DNA of 64,000 nt from Bipolaris cookei. Its lineage: Eukaryota > Ascomycota > Dothideomycetes > Pleosporales > Pleosporaceae. Made by a program: the position numbers and the translations under genes. The notes under the pieces are model-generated. The model was not told where the DNA came from. It did not search any database and saw only the letters and a program-made list of their open reading frames with translations. Shown here one piece after another: positions 10,162 to 21,256 of this stretch. The stretch covers positions 1 to 64,000 of the forward strand of contig NRSV01000083.1 of assembly GCA_002286855.1 (NCBI GenBank), in the 5' to 3' direction. Numbering within the stretch: position 1 is the first letter of the stretch; every line of letters starts with the position of its first letter.

Positions 10162-12352
10162 ATGTCTGAACAAAACCAATATAGTAGCTTCAAAGAGCAG
10201 ATGCAAAGGTTCCGCGCATCGGACGAAGCGAGAGAGCAGTTTGTTAGCGTACGTCGCGCTATTGCCCGCCCGCGTGCCCACGTCCTCACCCTTACCCTTC
10301 CTTACTAAGAGCTAAAAACAGGACCTTGTAGCCAAATACGAGGCTTTGTCCGACCAATATTCCGACTTGAAGAATGATTACTTGAGTGAAAGAGATAACC
10401 GGAGAAACTATCAAAAGACGCTTGAAGAAAAATTGGCCTTGGTGGCTGACTGCGAACGTCAGCTGGTAGGTTGCAAAGCCAGCCTTGCCTAGTTGCCTTC
10501 TCATTTTCCAAACAGGATGCGGGTTCCTTTGTCTTGGCACTTATTGACGGAGATGGGGCTACTGTAAGTAATTCCTACCATTAACTTTGTTGTTGCACTT
10601 GCTTTAAGGTCGACTAAATACCTGGGTTCTGCCTACACTTCGCCCCTTACCCATGGTGGCAGTCATTCACAGATCATCTACTGGTGCTAGCGCCGATCGC
10701 TATTATACTGGTTTCTACTGTTGAACCAGCTGCTAAAACTCTTTGTATAGTTTCAAAATGCTCTACTCCAAGCAGCTGGTGGTGATGGCGGTTCCGAAGC
10801 CGCCTCTTCCTTGTACCATACGATTCGCGATCACATTGCCTCGCTGTACAACAACTCAAACAACTGGCCTATTATGGTCCAGATCTATCTAAGTCTTGAT
10901 AAACTTGCACTGAAGTTGGCCTCGGTCGGTCTTCTACGTTCTCCCTCAGATTTACGAAGTTTTGTCCAGCACTTCAATGTAAATCAGCCTTTGTTTAGTA
11001 TCATCGACGTTGGTCACGGCAAGGAAAGAGCCGACCACAAGATTAAGGGTATCATTGACTATACTTCTGCTAAGTGTCACACACGCTGACTGGTCGTAAC
11101 AGAAATGCTTCGCACCTTTATTGATAACCCTACCTGTCGACACATCATCTTCGGTGGCTGTCATGACGCAGGCTATCTTTTAAACTTCGAGCCTTTCAAG
11201 CACAACTTGGCCAAAGCTAGCCGCATTACCCTTCTCGAGACTACACCGGCATATGCAGGGTTCAACACACTGACCAACTTCAGACGCATTCGGTTCGATG
11301 GTGTCTTTAGAGCGGAGCAATTGCCTGAAAATACTCGGGCCATTAACGGTGCTAATCAGGCACCGTTACAGCCCCCAGCACAGCCCTCAGCACCGCCCCC
11401 AGCACAGAACATTGTTCGTCCAATTACTATCAGCCCCAGTAATTCGCCTTCGGTTACTTCAAAAACATCTGTGGCCTCACCTGTGCCTAGCGTAGCCTCA
11501 ACATCGGTTGTGGAGCCTAATGAGTCAAATAGAGACCCTTCGTGGGGTAAGTAACTTTATGTAAATATGCTATATACGCTCTGCATCCCATCCTTGAGCT
11601 ATTTAGCACATGCAAGCATCGGGCAGTACTCTTGTGGGAGAGGAACGACAGTGCTGACATATATTTCGAAGCCACTGTGGGCAAGACAGGTGCTCCCCCA
11701 ACGGGCAGTGTCTCGATTGCGCCTAATACTAAGAAGAACACCAAGAAGAAATATGCCTATTACAACAAAGCGGAGCAAAGACTGGACGAGGCGCTTCCTC
11801 CAAGAGATGCCGCCGCCATAGTTTCGCTCGATGCGCGTATGAAGAAGCTGCGCAAAAATTTGTGTAATAACTGGTATGTAATAGACGCGATACAATATGC
11901 CGGCCGCATGTGCAGTGCTGACACAATACGTAGGCATCTCCATGGGAAGTGTGAAAATGGAAAGTTTTGCCATTTCCAGCACGAACAGAAGCTACCGCAG
12001 GCTGAGTTGAATGTTTTGCGTCATAAAGCACGTACCTTGCCTTGCAAGAACAGATATTGCGAAGACATTGACTGTTGTAAGTATTGTGCTAGTACCAAGC
12101 GGCTTCAGTAGCCTCTCAGTCACCTCTTCAATCATGCTAAGATTGTCGTTCTAGATCTGGGACACCAGTGTCCTCAGGAACGCGAAACAGGGTATTGCTC
12201 GTTTGGAGACAAATGTGAGCAAATATCTTAACCAGATACTATGGGGTAACGCTAAGTGCCCATCTATAGGTCACTTCCGCTCCACGCACGGTATGGACAA
12301 GGTCAAATATGTTAGAGTTGACCGAGATGGCAATGAGGACTACGCTCCTTAG
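10162..12352 (+). CDS. CCCH zinc-finger protein with DUF7923-like domain
   Basis: Eight exons: 10162-10248, 10322-10465, 10516-10563, 10751-11048, 11103-11546, 11627-12076, 12155-12214, 12270-12352, all in phase, 537 residues. Residues 1-80 are a coiled coil (QYSDLKNDYLSERDNRR). Next comes a globular domain with LALIDGDG, ADHKIKEML, HIIFGGCHDAGY and LLETTPA, the pattern of the fungal DUF7923 fold, which may be NYN/PIN-like (inference from the IDGDG and GCHDAGY acids). A proline/serine-rich linker precedes zinc-finger segments: CSADTIRRHLHGKCENGKFC, an adjacent CKNRYCEDIDC, and a final CPQERETGYCSFGDKCHF finger split by the last intron. It is probably an RNA- or nucleic-acid-binding protein. 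The gene is intact and in a low-repeat block. Confidence 0.85.
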
Positions 12353-12857
12353 CTTCTGCAAACAATCCTGGCTTAGATTGTTTGGGTGTCTCGAGGCTTC
12401 AGAATGAGTCATCAGGGTGGGCTAGATTAATTTATAAATGGTATTGGACAAGTCGCATTCTCGAACCTCGCACCTCTGCCATTTACTTTCTTCACTAAAA
12501 ATGGTATGGACACTAAACAGTCGTAAACTGCAACCACAGGCCAATCTCGGCTTCTGCTCTGCCCCACTGGTCGCTCGAAAACCTTTCTACTTCCCCACAC
12601 TCCAGACAACGCAGGATGTAAGACCGGACCGAACCAATGACTATGAATTACCTTCGCATAGGAGTGAATGCCAGCCCGTGTTACACTGCACTAAGAATTC
12701 AGCCGCGGCACCTAACGTCGGCAGTAAAAAGCTCGTAACTGGCAAGCTCCGCACACGACGGGAGTCACTTCGAACGTCACCCATTGCTGACTTATTTGAC
12801 CTTTACACGATATTTTACCCGTTCTTCATAGATACTTTGTGAGATCATTTTGATACC
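12353..12857. other. Intergenic, no gene supported
   Basis: About 500 bases between two plus-strand genes. A frame at 12438-12842 has no domain and ends just before the next start codon. A pyrimidine-rich leader (ttaccc gttcttcatag) precedes the FAD gene. Confidence 0.5.
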
Positions 12858-14210
12858 ATGCCGTTCTTGCACTCAGGGACGCAACCGAAAATCCTCATTG
12901 CAGGCGCCGGTATCGGCGGTCTAACAACAGCGTTAGCGCTCCATTCCGCCGGCTTCAACAACATTCAAATCTTTGAAGCGTCGTCGACCCTCACAACACT
13001 AGGCGTCGGAATCAATGTGCAGCCTTCTGCTGTCTTGATATTACGCAACCTAGGTCTCCTAGAGGCCTTGGAGAAAACAGGCATCAAAACACAAGAACTA
13101 AACTTTTACAACCGACATGGAGACCCTATCCTTAGCGAGCCCAGAGGCCGTAACGCAGGGTACATGGTCCCGCAATTCTCGATTCATCGCGGAGAATTTC
13201 AAATGTTACTTCTGAGTGCGGTGAAAGAGCGTCTCGGCGAAGATGTGCTCCATCTCAATCATGCCTTTACCGCCTTTGACCAGAACAACGACAGTATCAC
13301 AGCGCGCTTTTCGCGCAGAAGAGACGGAGAACCAGCGGACATATCGAGTGTGACTGGCGACGTTTTGATCGCTGCAGATGGTATCAACTCGACAGCTCGA
13401 AAGACACTTTACCCTAATGAGGGACCACCCCGGTTCTCCGGACGCATGCTGTGGCGTGGATGCATCGAGCGCGACCAGTACCTGACGGGTGCGAGCATGG
13501 TTTGGGCAGGCCATGCTGACCAAAAGTTCATTGCATATCCCATCAGTCAAAGGTCCGCCGACAAGGGCAAGAGTATGGTCAACTGGATTGCCGAGCTCAG
13601 AATACGCGCCAAGGACGACGTGGATCTGACGCCGCCCAAGACGGATTGGACCAAAGCCGTGAAAAAGGATATCTTCGCAGGGCCATTCGAGTCATGGAGA
13701 TGCGGAGGTCTAGAAATGAAAGATCTCATCGACAACACGGAGAAGGTATTTGAGTTTCCCATGTCAGACCGTGATCCAGTCGAGGCATGGTCTTTTGGCC
13801 GCCTCACACTTCTCGGTGATGCGGCACATGCCATGTACCCCATTGGCTCCAACGGCGCGTCCCAAGCCATCATTGACGCCGAGGCGCTCGCCAAACATCT
13901 TTCATCCAGCACCTCAGATATTCAGGGTGCGCTCAAAGCTTATGAGCTTGAACGCCTCCCACCAACATCCAAGATCGTCATGGCGAATCGCGCGAATGGC
14001 CCAGATCACGTTCTGCAGCTAGCGGAGGAAAGAGCACCAGATGGATTCAAGAATGTCTATGACGTTATTCCCAAAGATGAACTTGAGGAAATTGGCAGAG
14101 TATACAAAAAGGTTGCAGGATTTGAAATGGAGAGTGTGAATGAGAAGGCGAAGGAGACGGAGGGCGTTGATGTACAGAAGGGCCTGAAGAGCCCGCAAGA
14201 CTGGATATAA
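12858..14210 (+). CDS. FAD-dependent aromatic hydroxylase (monooxygenase)
   Basis: Single exon, 450 residues. The N-terminus has the FAD dinucleotide-binding motif GAGIGGL (16-22), with an acidic E about 20 residues on (IFEAS). The DG motif is VLIAADGINS (about 168-177) and the second FAD motif is LLGDAAHAMYPIGSNGASQA (about 316-335). This is class A flavoprotein monooxygenase, related to salicylate hydroxylase and 3-hydroxybenzoate 6-hydroxylase: it would use NAD(P)H and O2 to hydroxylate an aromatic or related ring in the cytosol. No signal peptide and no membrane anchor. It lies next to a glycerate kinase (convergent), so a catabolic role is possible, but the substrate cannot be told from sequence. 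It also resembles monooxygenases of secondary metabolism. Confidence 0.9.
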   Translation: MPFLHSGTQPKILIAGAGIGGLTTALALHSAGFNNIQIFEASSTLTTLGVGINVQPSAVLILRNLGLLEALEKTGIKTQELNFYNRHGDPILSEPRGRNAGYMVPQFSIHRGEFQMLLLSAVKERLGEDVLHLNHAFTAFDQNNDSITARFSRRRDGEPADISSVTGDVLIAADGINSTARKTLYPNEGPPRFSGRMLWRGCIERDQYLTGASMVWAGHADQKFIAYPISQRSADKGKSMVNWIAELRIRAKDDVDLTPPKTDWTKAVKKDIFAGPFESWRCGGLEMKDLIDNTEKVFEFPMSDRDPVEAWSFGRLTLLGDAAHAMYPIGSNGASQAIIDAEALAKHLSSSTSDIQGALKAYELERLPPTSKIVMANRANGPDHVLQLAEERAPDGFKNVYDVIPKDELEEIGRVYKKVAGFEMESVNEKAKETEGVDVQKGLKSPQDWI

Positions 14211-14554
14211 TGGGGCATTTGGGGAAAAAAATGGGTGGGGTATGGCGACTTACTTCACATCATTATGCACATACATACACATATACATTTGGTCTAAACG
14301 GATAGGGCAATGGTTTCTTTGCCGCGCAGGCTTGTTACGGTATGGGGTTAAAGCTAGTATGGATTGGTTTAAATAAATAAAAATACGGAGCATCTTTCTA
14401 GCCACATACTTCCTATTTACACAACTAGACTTGCGTCAATCAAACATGGAAAGAGATACAGAGTACTGGTAATAAAATACGACACGTCATCGCGTTTCGG
14501 TCATACCAAGGCGCCAATACCCTTGATCATGGCAGTGCACCAAGGACACCTCCC
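14211..14554. terminator. Shared 3' region of two convergent genes
   Basis: About 340 bases between the stops of the monooxygenase and the glycerate kinase. It contains AT-rich stretches such as aaataaataaaaat (14372-14385), suitable as 3' end-processing signals for both strands. No gene seen. Confidence 0.45.
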
Positions 14555-16068
14555 TCACCTCCCCCGCCCAAGGGCTAATCCCACCAGTATCATGCGCATC
14601 ACCTTCTCGGCACCATCCTTGACCAAAGCTTCTGTCTGCACAATTGCCTCATCCAGCGACAAGGGACCTTTGAGGATACTTGTGAATGCTTTGATGCCAG
14701 CACCGTAGCAGCCATCTGCCCCTTCTCCAATAGTGCCAGCCAATGCGACCACCTGCGCACCGTTCCGCCTTGCTCGGCGGGCGATCTCTGTCGTCATCTA
14801 TTGCTGTTAGCCAGTTCCTAAAACCACAGAATGAAATCGACCAACCTTCCCATTTGGTGACTGGAAGTCCAGGCTTCCCTCGGCGGTAATAACAAAGTCC
14901 CATTGCTGATCCAGAACACGATCAATTTCAAAATACTCGTTGATAGCCTCGCCACGCGCACGAAGCTGAGCGCCAAGCAGCATCAAGGCTGCTCCAAGGC
15001 CGCCACTTGCACCACTCCCTGGGCTATGGGAAACGTCCTTGCCCAGTTGTGTATGAGCTGTTTGGGCTAATCGCTCGAGTGCTGCTGTCAGCAAGTCGAC
15101 TTGAGAAGGCGTAGCGCCCTTTTGAGGTCCGTAAACTCGCGCGACGCCTTTGGGACCGCAGAGCACGTTCTTGATATTGCACACAGCTTCTATCTGAGCC
15201 TTCTCGGCTATTACTGAATCAATTGTCTATCCGTGTTCAGGAGTTGGAGTATGTACTTACGGGAATCTTCACGCAAACGAGGATGGACACCGCGCCAGTC
15301 CAGGCTGGCTAGACGAGACAAGGACCGGCCACCACCTGCCATGGGCAATTCATCGCCATCTACATCCAGAAGGCGGACACCGAGCGCCTGGAGCATGCCG
15401 GCTCCACCATCAGATGTGCCCGAGTCTCCACACCCAATGATGATCTTGGTGCATCCTGCATCAAGTGCTATTTTCATCAATTGTCCGACACCAAAGGTAG
15501 TAGTTACGGTCGGGTCGCGCAAATGCTTAGGGACAAGACGGAGGCCTGCTGCAGCGGCCATGTCCAATACCGCGGTCTCCTTTTTTGCACCGATGAAGCC
15601 CATGTGAGATTCGACAGGTTCTCCGACAGGACCCAAGACTGACCCCTCAATAATGCTTCCATCGTGAGTCGCCACTAGTGCCTTTGCAAAGCCTTCTCCG
15701 CCATCATGCAGAGGCAGCTTGTGCAGTATGACGGAACCCTTGTCCAAGACCTTGGTGATGCCTGCTTCGATAGCATCAGCAACCTGTTCTGGGCCCAAAC
15801 TTTCCTTGAAACCTGACGGGGCTATCAGAACACGGAGTGGATGTCCTTTCAAGACCTCTGAAGTGGGAGTCTGTGACACGGCTGAAGCGGGGTGCACCAA
15901 TTCGTCCACTTGCTCCGGCGGCAAGTTGAATGTTTTCAGCGAGCGGAGCGGCGGCATTTGGGATAGACGCCTCGTTATCGCTGGTAAACCAGCATGAGTA
16001 AAGGGCTCCATTAATAGATGAGGGCTCATAATCATTTTTTGAGCAGTAGGGAAGTAGAAATTAAGCAA
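14555..16068 (-). CDS. Glycerate kinase (GlxK/GCK type 1)
   Basis: Three exons on the minus strand: 16068-15261, 15213-14846, 14797-14555, with 47- and 48-base introns, giving 472 residues if the first ATG is used; ATGs a few residues on (MIMSPHLLMEP) are also possible. Family motifs: VLIAPSGFKESL, the substrate loop GCGDSGTSDGGAGM, GPKGVARVYGPQKGA, the glycine-rich SPGSGASGGLGA and TAEGSLDFQSPNGK, then a C-terminal nucleotide-site helix region GTIGEGADG. It phosphorylates D-glycerate to 2-phosphoglycerate (bacterial type) or 3-phosphoglycerate, feeding glycolysis and serine metabolism. About 80 residues at the N-terminus lie outside the usual fold and could hold a targeting sequence. Confidence 0.92.
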
Positions 16069-17144
16069 CTAGGGTATCGCTAACAGAAAAGGATATCGTG
16101 CAAATGTTATTGTGCAAAGAGAATTAGACTACGTGGATATAGAGCGAGTGAATTGGATGTCTGTTGCTGGATATCATCTCATTATCAGGCACACGGCTTA
16201 CTTATACCTTTTTTCTCGAATCTTGCCCGTCTGAAGCTGCAACTTCTCAAATCACAAGATGCAGGCGACAGGCTGGTCCTATTCCTGGTGCACCACACGA
16301 ACAATGCCTAAGGAATTAGTTCAAGCCTCAAGACCAGCACAGCAACGCCACCTCTGATCAGACTAATTTGCGCCTTGATTAAGAAGCCGCAATTTCGTCC
16401 CGCAGCTTCATGGAAGGTAGCACAGCCAGGCATGACGACTACGACATAGCCCTTTGACCAAGATCATACGACTACTTACGGTGATGCTTTGGCCTCTCAG
16501 TGGTAGTCTTGTCCTGTATCTTGCATTGGCCCGCATACCAATGTTCTTGACATCCCCAGTTTTATTTCTTGACCGTAGTCGTCGGACCAATGGCAGTAAA
16601 CTCACGTGCCTTCACCAAGTAACTTAGCGAACTACCAAGATGTACCTTCTTGGCACGGTAGTTAGACACAGCCCGTATCGCTGACGTCTCCATGAGGCTA
16701 TCACGACATACTTGCCGCCTTCTCCCGTCTCATGGGAGTATACGCAGCATTACGATTGGCCGTCAGCTACTTGAAGCCCTTGTGACTATTGTGCGCTCAT
16801 GCGACATGTTTCTATTCTTAAATTACCTGCCTATATCACAGACTGAGGTTCCCGCCACTAATCATGGCTGATGCATTTCTCTGAAGCGTGGCATTCAGGC
16901 TAAGGGGGTCTATACTGGCTTTTCGGACAACTTTGGGACGTATGTGGCTGCTGCAGTACAGGGAACGGCCGCATGCCTTCCTACACTGCCTCAAAATTTA
17001 TAGTGTAATAAGATGGTTGTGTGATGTACTAGACGGGATGAATATTTGTTATATGCTGAGCAGGTAGCATTAGATTTGTAGATCCTTCTATCTTCTCCAC
17101 ACAACCTAACATTCGTTTCACTTTGTCGTTCGTTACTACTAGTC
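16069..17144. other. Intergenic between divergent genes
   Basis: About 1.1 kb between the divergently transcribed glycerate kinase and MFS genes. No gene is supported; the 16408-16605 minus frame shows no domain. The last 60 bases before 17145 are pyrimidine-rich and fit an MFS leader. Confidence 0.55.
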
Positions 17145-18972
17145 ATGGGTCTCAAAGACAAGCTACTAAGAAAGCCTTCTGTCGATTCAGACAAATCACA
17201 AGATGTTCCTATTTTGCCAAGATGGTCTTTTGAACGTAGTGACCATTCGATCCTAAGCACTGAGCGGTTGTTCCAACAGTGGAATCAGTACGATGACCAA
17301 GATACACGATACAATGCCGGCCATCTGATAGAGGAGGATAGTAGCATCAAATTCAGAGAGGTGATTGTACGTTACATGTCTATCAGCTGTCATACAACCA
17401 CTGACTGAACATCATAGGTCACCTGGGACGGACCAAACGATCCTTGCAACCCTCTAAACTGGAGCAACAGACAGAAATGGATAACAACAATCCTCGTATC
17501 ACTCTTCACATTCCTATCGCCGTTTTCATCCACAATGGTAACGCCCGCGTTACCTGCCATCGGAAAGGAATTTGATATAGATGAAGAATTCAAACAGCAG
17601 CTGGTCATGACAATATTCCTGCTTGGCTACGCACAAGGCCCATTCGTACTGGCGCCTCTGAGCGAGATCTACGGCCGAGTTACCGTACTGCAGTACGCCA
17701 ACCTCATATACCTTCTCTTCAACACATGCTGCGGCTTTGCACAAACAGGTCCGCAGATGCTCGCATTCCGGTTCCTGAGTGGACTCGGAGGCGCGGCACC
17801 ACAAGCAGTAAGTCTCTCTTCCATCCACAGACAACTTTACAATATTATACCCTCACTAAAAGAGTATGGAAGCTATGCAACGGCGTCCTAGCAGACACCT
17901 GGTCCAAAGAAGAACGCGGCAAAGGCCAAGCCATCTACGGCATCCTCACCTGGGTCGCCCCCTGCGTCGCCCCCATCTGCGGTGCCTACATCTCCACAGG
18001 AGCAAGTTGGCGCTGGATTTTCTACGCCACCTCCATCTTCACCGTCTTCGTGCAACTCACCGCGCTCTTCTTCCTTGCCGAGACCTTTGCGCCCGCGATC
18101 CTAGCCGAAAAAGCTAAAGCCATTCGCCGTGACATGCATGACGATACTGTCGTAGTCCGCACCGAGTTCGAGACGGGCGACCGCATGATCAGAATTTTGA
18201 GGAAGCGCTTGGTTCTCCCGTTTATCATGATGTTCACGCATCCGGCGACGCAGGCGCCGTCGCTGTATCGCGCGTTTTTATATGGGGTTATGTACCTCAT
18301 GCTCTCGACATTTCCTCTGGTCTTTGAAGAAGCGTACAACATGAGCGTCGGTAACGCGTCGTTGAATTATCTCTCGTTGTGTTTGGGTTTTATGGTAGGG
18401 CTGCAGATCTCGCATCCGCTTATGGACGGCGTATGTTCTCCCTCCTCCCCTTTTCCCTCCACCTCTCACTCTCTTCTCTTCCCGTCACATTAGACTTGCA
18501 TGTGCTAACGTACAAATAGCTCTACGTCCGCATGAAATCCTACTACAACCTCACCGAAGGCCTCCCTGAATTCCGTGTCCCGCCCATGTTCATCGCAGGC
18601 ATTCTGTGTCCGATCGGGCTCTTCATATATGGCTGGACAGCACACTACCACGTCCACTGGATCATGCCGAATATCGGTGCTACGATCGTTGCTGTGGGTC
18701 TCATTATCGGGTTTCAGTGCTCTCAGGCGTATACGACGGATGCGTATGAAGCGCGGTATGCGGCGTCGGCGGCAAGCGTGGGTGCGTTTATGCGGACTAT
18801 GTGCGGATTTAGCTTTCCGCTATTTGCGCCGCAGATGTATGAGAGGATGGGGTTGGGGTGGGGGAATAGTTTGTTGGCGTTTCTGACGCTGGGACTTGGG
18901 TTGGTTGGGCCGGTGGGGCTGTGGTTTTATGGGCCGAAGTTGAGGAAGATGAGTTGGAGGGGGTTGGATTGA
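17145..18972 (+). CDS. MFS transporter, DHA1-type drug/polyamine exporter
   Basis: Four exons: 17145-17366, 17418-17807, 17873-18430, 18520-18972, all in phase, 540 residues. A cytosolic N-terminus of about 90 residues is followed by DPCNPLNWSNRQKW, the usual opening of fungal DHA1 proteins, then twelve hydrophobic segments. Loop 2-3 carries a GYAQGPFVLAPLSEIYGR stretch (MFS motif A-like), helix 4-5 has LADTWSKEERGKGQA and helix 6 GASWRWIFYATSIF. It should export small molecules or polyamines by proton antiport at the plasma membrane. The third junction could also use another AG a few bases earlier; the choice of 17872 keeps the ALCNGVLAD reading. It sits upstream of a repeat block, with no partner gene. 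Confidence 0.9.
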
Positions 18973-19371
18973 TGGTATGGAGATGAGGATGATGATCTCT
19001 TTTTCTTTTGGGAGTTTTTTTTGTTTGCGTGATGACACCCCCTGACTTTTAGATGTAGAATATTTCTTTTTTTGTAACTCTTCGATCTATAGAGAGATTA
19101 GTGTACTACATAGAACTATGGAGATTTTATAGTAATACTGTTTGGTAGCTTACTCACTGCTTGTTAGTTCTGACAGAAAGAGCAGGGCATAACAACGATG
19201 CTCTCCCCTTTAATGCCATTATCAGCGAAGAGCCACTTGAAAAAACATCTACGAGGGTGGAATGGTACTATGTAACAGTCTGATAATAAATACTGTACTC
19301 TTAAAGGAACTCATGGATTGAGAATATGAACTATTTCAGGTAGAACAGACTCGATATCCGCTTTAAAAAAT
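18973..19371. other. Intergenic, no gene supported
   Basis: AT-rich 3' flank of the transporter with a ttttttttg tract near 19015. No gene seen. Confidence 0.4.
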
Positions 19372-19646
19372 TCAGTCTTCTTCATCGAATTCATCCACTA
19401 TTTTGTAGTCTCCCGCATCAATAATAGCCAAGGATGCTCCATACGCTCGCGCGGTGCTTACCCACTCGGCAGATGGGAAAACTTGCAAGCTAGTCCCAGC
19501 AGCAATCACCAAATCAATGTTTTCTTCTGAAATTCACTCATCAACACTGTCTGGCGCGTCAGTAGTGAGCCTCTCGCCAAACCAAACAACTCCCGAGCGC
19601 AATAAATTTGCACATTGGGGGCAATGTGGAAGGTCGGACAACGTGG
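19372..19646 (-). pseudogene. Sirtuin (NAD-dependent deacylase) C-terminal fragment
   Basis: Read on the minus strand, the fragment starts LSDLPHCPQCANLLRSGVVW and continues FGERLTTDAPDSVDE, a stop, then ISEENIDLVIAAGTSLQVFP and ends DAGDYKIVDEFDEED at a proper stop. The Cys-x2-Cys pair, the GVVWFGE motif and the GTSLQVFP NAD-binding loop are those of SIRT5-like sirtuins. A TGA replaces the tryptophan of the VDEW motif. The upstream two thirds are missing: at about 19646 it is joined to a plus-strand transposase piece. It is therefore a remnant of a host deacylase gene cut by a transposon. Confidence 0.8.
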
Positions 19647-20440
19647 CTGGCTGGACTATCCCACCGTTTCTTATCTTTACTGGCTAGCACCACCTATCTG
19701 CCCGGTACGAGGAGACAGAGATCCCGCGCGACTGGGTGACCGCAGTCAACGACAATGGCTGGACGAACAACGAGCCAGGTGTTGCATGGATAAAGCACTT
19801 CGACGCTCATACGAAGACTCGCGTTGTTGGTACACGTCGTCTACTTATCCTTGACGGCCATGAGAGCCACCACTCTCTTGAGTTCCAAGAGTTCTGCAAG
19901 GAGAACAATATCTACACTCTCTGTATGCTGCCTCATTCATCTCACCTACTCCAGCCTCTTAACGTTGGCTGCTTCTCTTCATTGAAGCGCGCGTACAGCC
20001 GCGAGGTGGAGAGACTAATCCGCCACCACATCAACCACATCACTAAGCTCGAATTTCCGCCAGCATTCAAGGCAGCCTTTGATCAATCCTTCACGCCAGC
20101 TAATATTCGCTCAGCCTTTCGGGGCGCAAGCTTTGTTCCTCTCCAGCCAGACGCTGTTCTATCAAAGCTTGACGTGCAGCTACGTACGCCTACTCCTCCA
20201 GCTGCTATCGCAGAGGCTCTCTGGCAGGCTCGTGCCCCAAGCAACATACGCGAGCTTGAAGCTCAATCGACGTTAACATGTAATCGCGTTCGATGGCATA
20301 AGAATTCATCACCAGCTTCGATTATTGCGGTGATTGAACAGCTTAAGAAGGCGGCAGAGGTAGTGATGCTCTCAGCTGAACTAATGCGTGGTCGGATCGC
20401 TAGGCTTGAGAAGGGTAATGAGGCCGCAACAAAGCGTATT
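19647..20440 (+). pseudogene. pogo-like transposase relic, central and C-terminal part
   Basis: The frame holds PPFLIFTG, a TAG, then NDNGWTNNEPGVAWIKHF, the second catalytic acid in LLILDGHESH and the third-site motif QPLNVGCF, in which D is replaced by N. The rest is the alpha-helical tail with KLDVQLRTPTPP and a coiled coil. N-terminal DNA-binding domain, first catalytic motif and zinc knuckle are absent. The copy cuts off the sirtuin fragment on its left and runs into an ATT repeat and a MITE on its right. The D-to-N change at the third acid would by itself abolish strand transfer. Confidence 0.8.
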
Positions 20441-20462
20441 ATTATTATTATTATTATTATTA
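20437..20462. repeat. (ATT)n microsatellite
   Basis: About 26 bases of perfect ATT/TAT repeat directly before the MITE. It looks like the poly-trinucleotide end of a LINE, or the MITE target. Confidence 0.7.
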
Positions 20463-20900
20463 ACGTGACTGCATAGCGAGCGCGCCAGCTAAGCGAGCGC
20501 GCCACCCTAAATCTCACCAAAAACCCCCAACTACAAAGGTCTATATCTCAACAACTATACATTAGAATTGTCTAGAAATCTATAAGTCTAATACTTGTAA
20601 CAATCTCGCTGTTACCTCAAGTTTTAAGACTATTCCAACATACAATTATACAAATATAGAAAAGTACGCTAGAATAATCCCTGTATTTCTGCTATCTCTT
20701 ATTAAGTTTATTACTATTATAGCTATTGTTATGTAACTCTAACGTCTTTTTATTTATATAGATGCAGCCTTTATAACTACTGGATTTCTAGACAATTCTA
20801 ATGTATAGTTGTTGAGATATAGACCTTTGTAGTTGGGGGTTTTCGGTGAGATTTAGGGTGGCGCGCTCGCTTAGCTGGCGCGCTCGCTATGCACACACGT
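20463..20900. mobile_element. MITE F4 with 118-base inverted repeats
   Basis: The element starts ACGTGACTGCAT and ends in the matching inverted sequence, flanked by TA at 20461-20462 and 20901-20902. Inverted repeats cover 20463-20580 and 20783-20900, with few mismatches, and leave a 202-base AT-rich centre with no coding potential. Two AGCGAGCGCGCCA units sit 17 bases apart near each end, like the ends of F3 and F5 transposons, so it is probably mobilised by a related pogo-like transposase. Confidence 0.9.
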
Positions 20901-20944
20901 TAGCAATATAGATTAGTGTTTGTCAAAAACCTCCGGTTACATCC

Positions 20945-21060
20945 ATAATTCCTTGCCACTACGAATCGCCAGACAACTCTCACGGAGCTAGTCACCCATT
21001 CCTACTCGCCCTAACCCGGATCGAGCTCAGAGAAGTATTAGCACCAAACCCCGTGTAACA
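20945..21060. repeat. Dispersed repeat, pair member 1
   Basis: The segment containing acgaatcgccag, ctcgccct and acccgga...gagaagta is clearly related to 63425-63530 (same order and spacing, many substitutions). Class unknown; no coding sequence established. Confidence 0.5.
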
Positions 21061-21120
21061 AACACCTGGATTCTGCTGCTAATTGGCTGTGCTACCGAGG
21101 TACTACACGTACGCTAGCCA

Positions 21121-21256
21121 CCTATGATATATTCTGTTGAGGAATTTCTGTTCTGATTCCTTACGTAACTTCTTGAGTCTTCACAGATAGTGTACATAGC
21201 AATTCACCAACGCTTCCCAAAGCTTTTGGATTTGTGCTTCTAGCATCTCGTGACAC
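21121..21256 (+). mobile_element. Tc1-like transposase fragment
   Basis: Matches, in opposite orientation, the part of the Tc1-like relic at 49780-49920 (caaagcttttggatttgtgct block). It is only about 45 codons long and is cut by the following LINE. Confidence 0.6.

Noticed and set aside
12438..12842. 134-codon frame before the FAD monooxygenase
   Set aside because: No recognisable domain, ends 15 bases before the next gene's start; probably its leader region.
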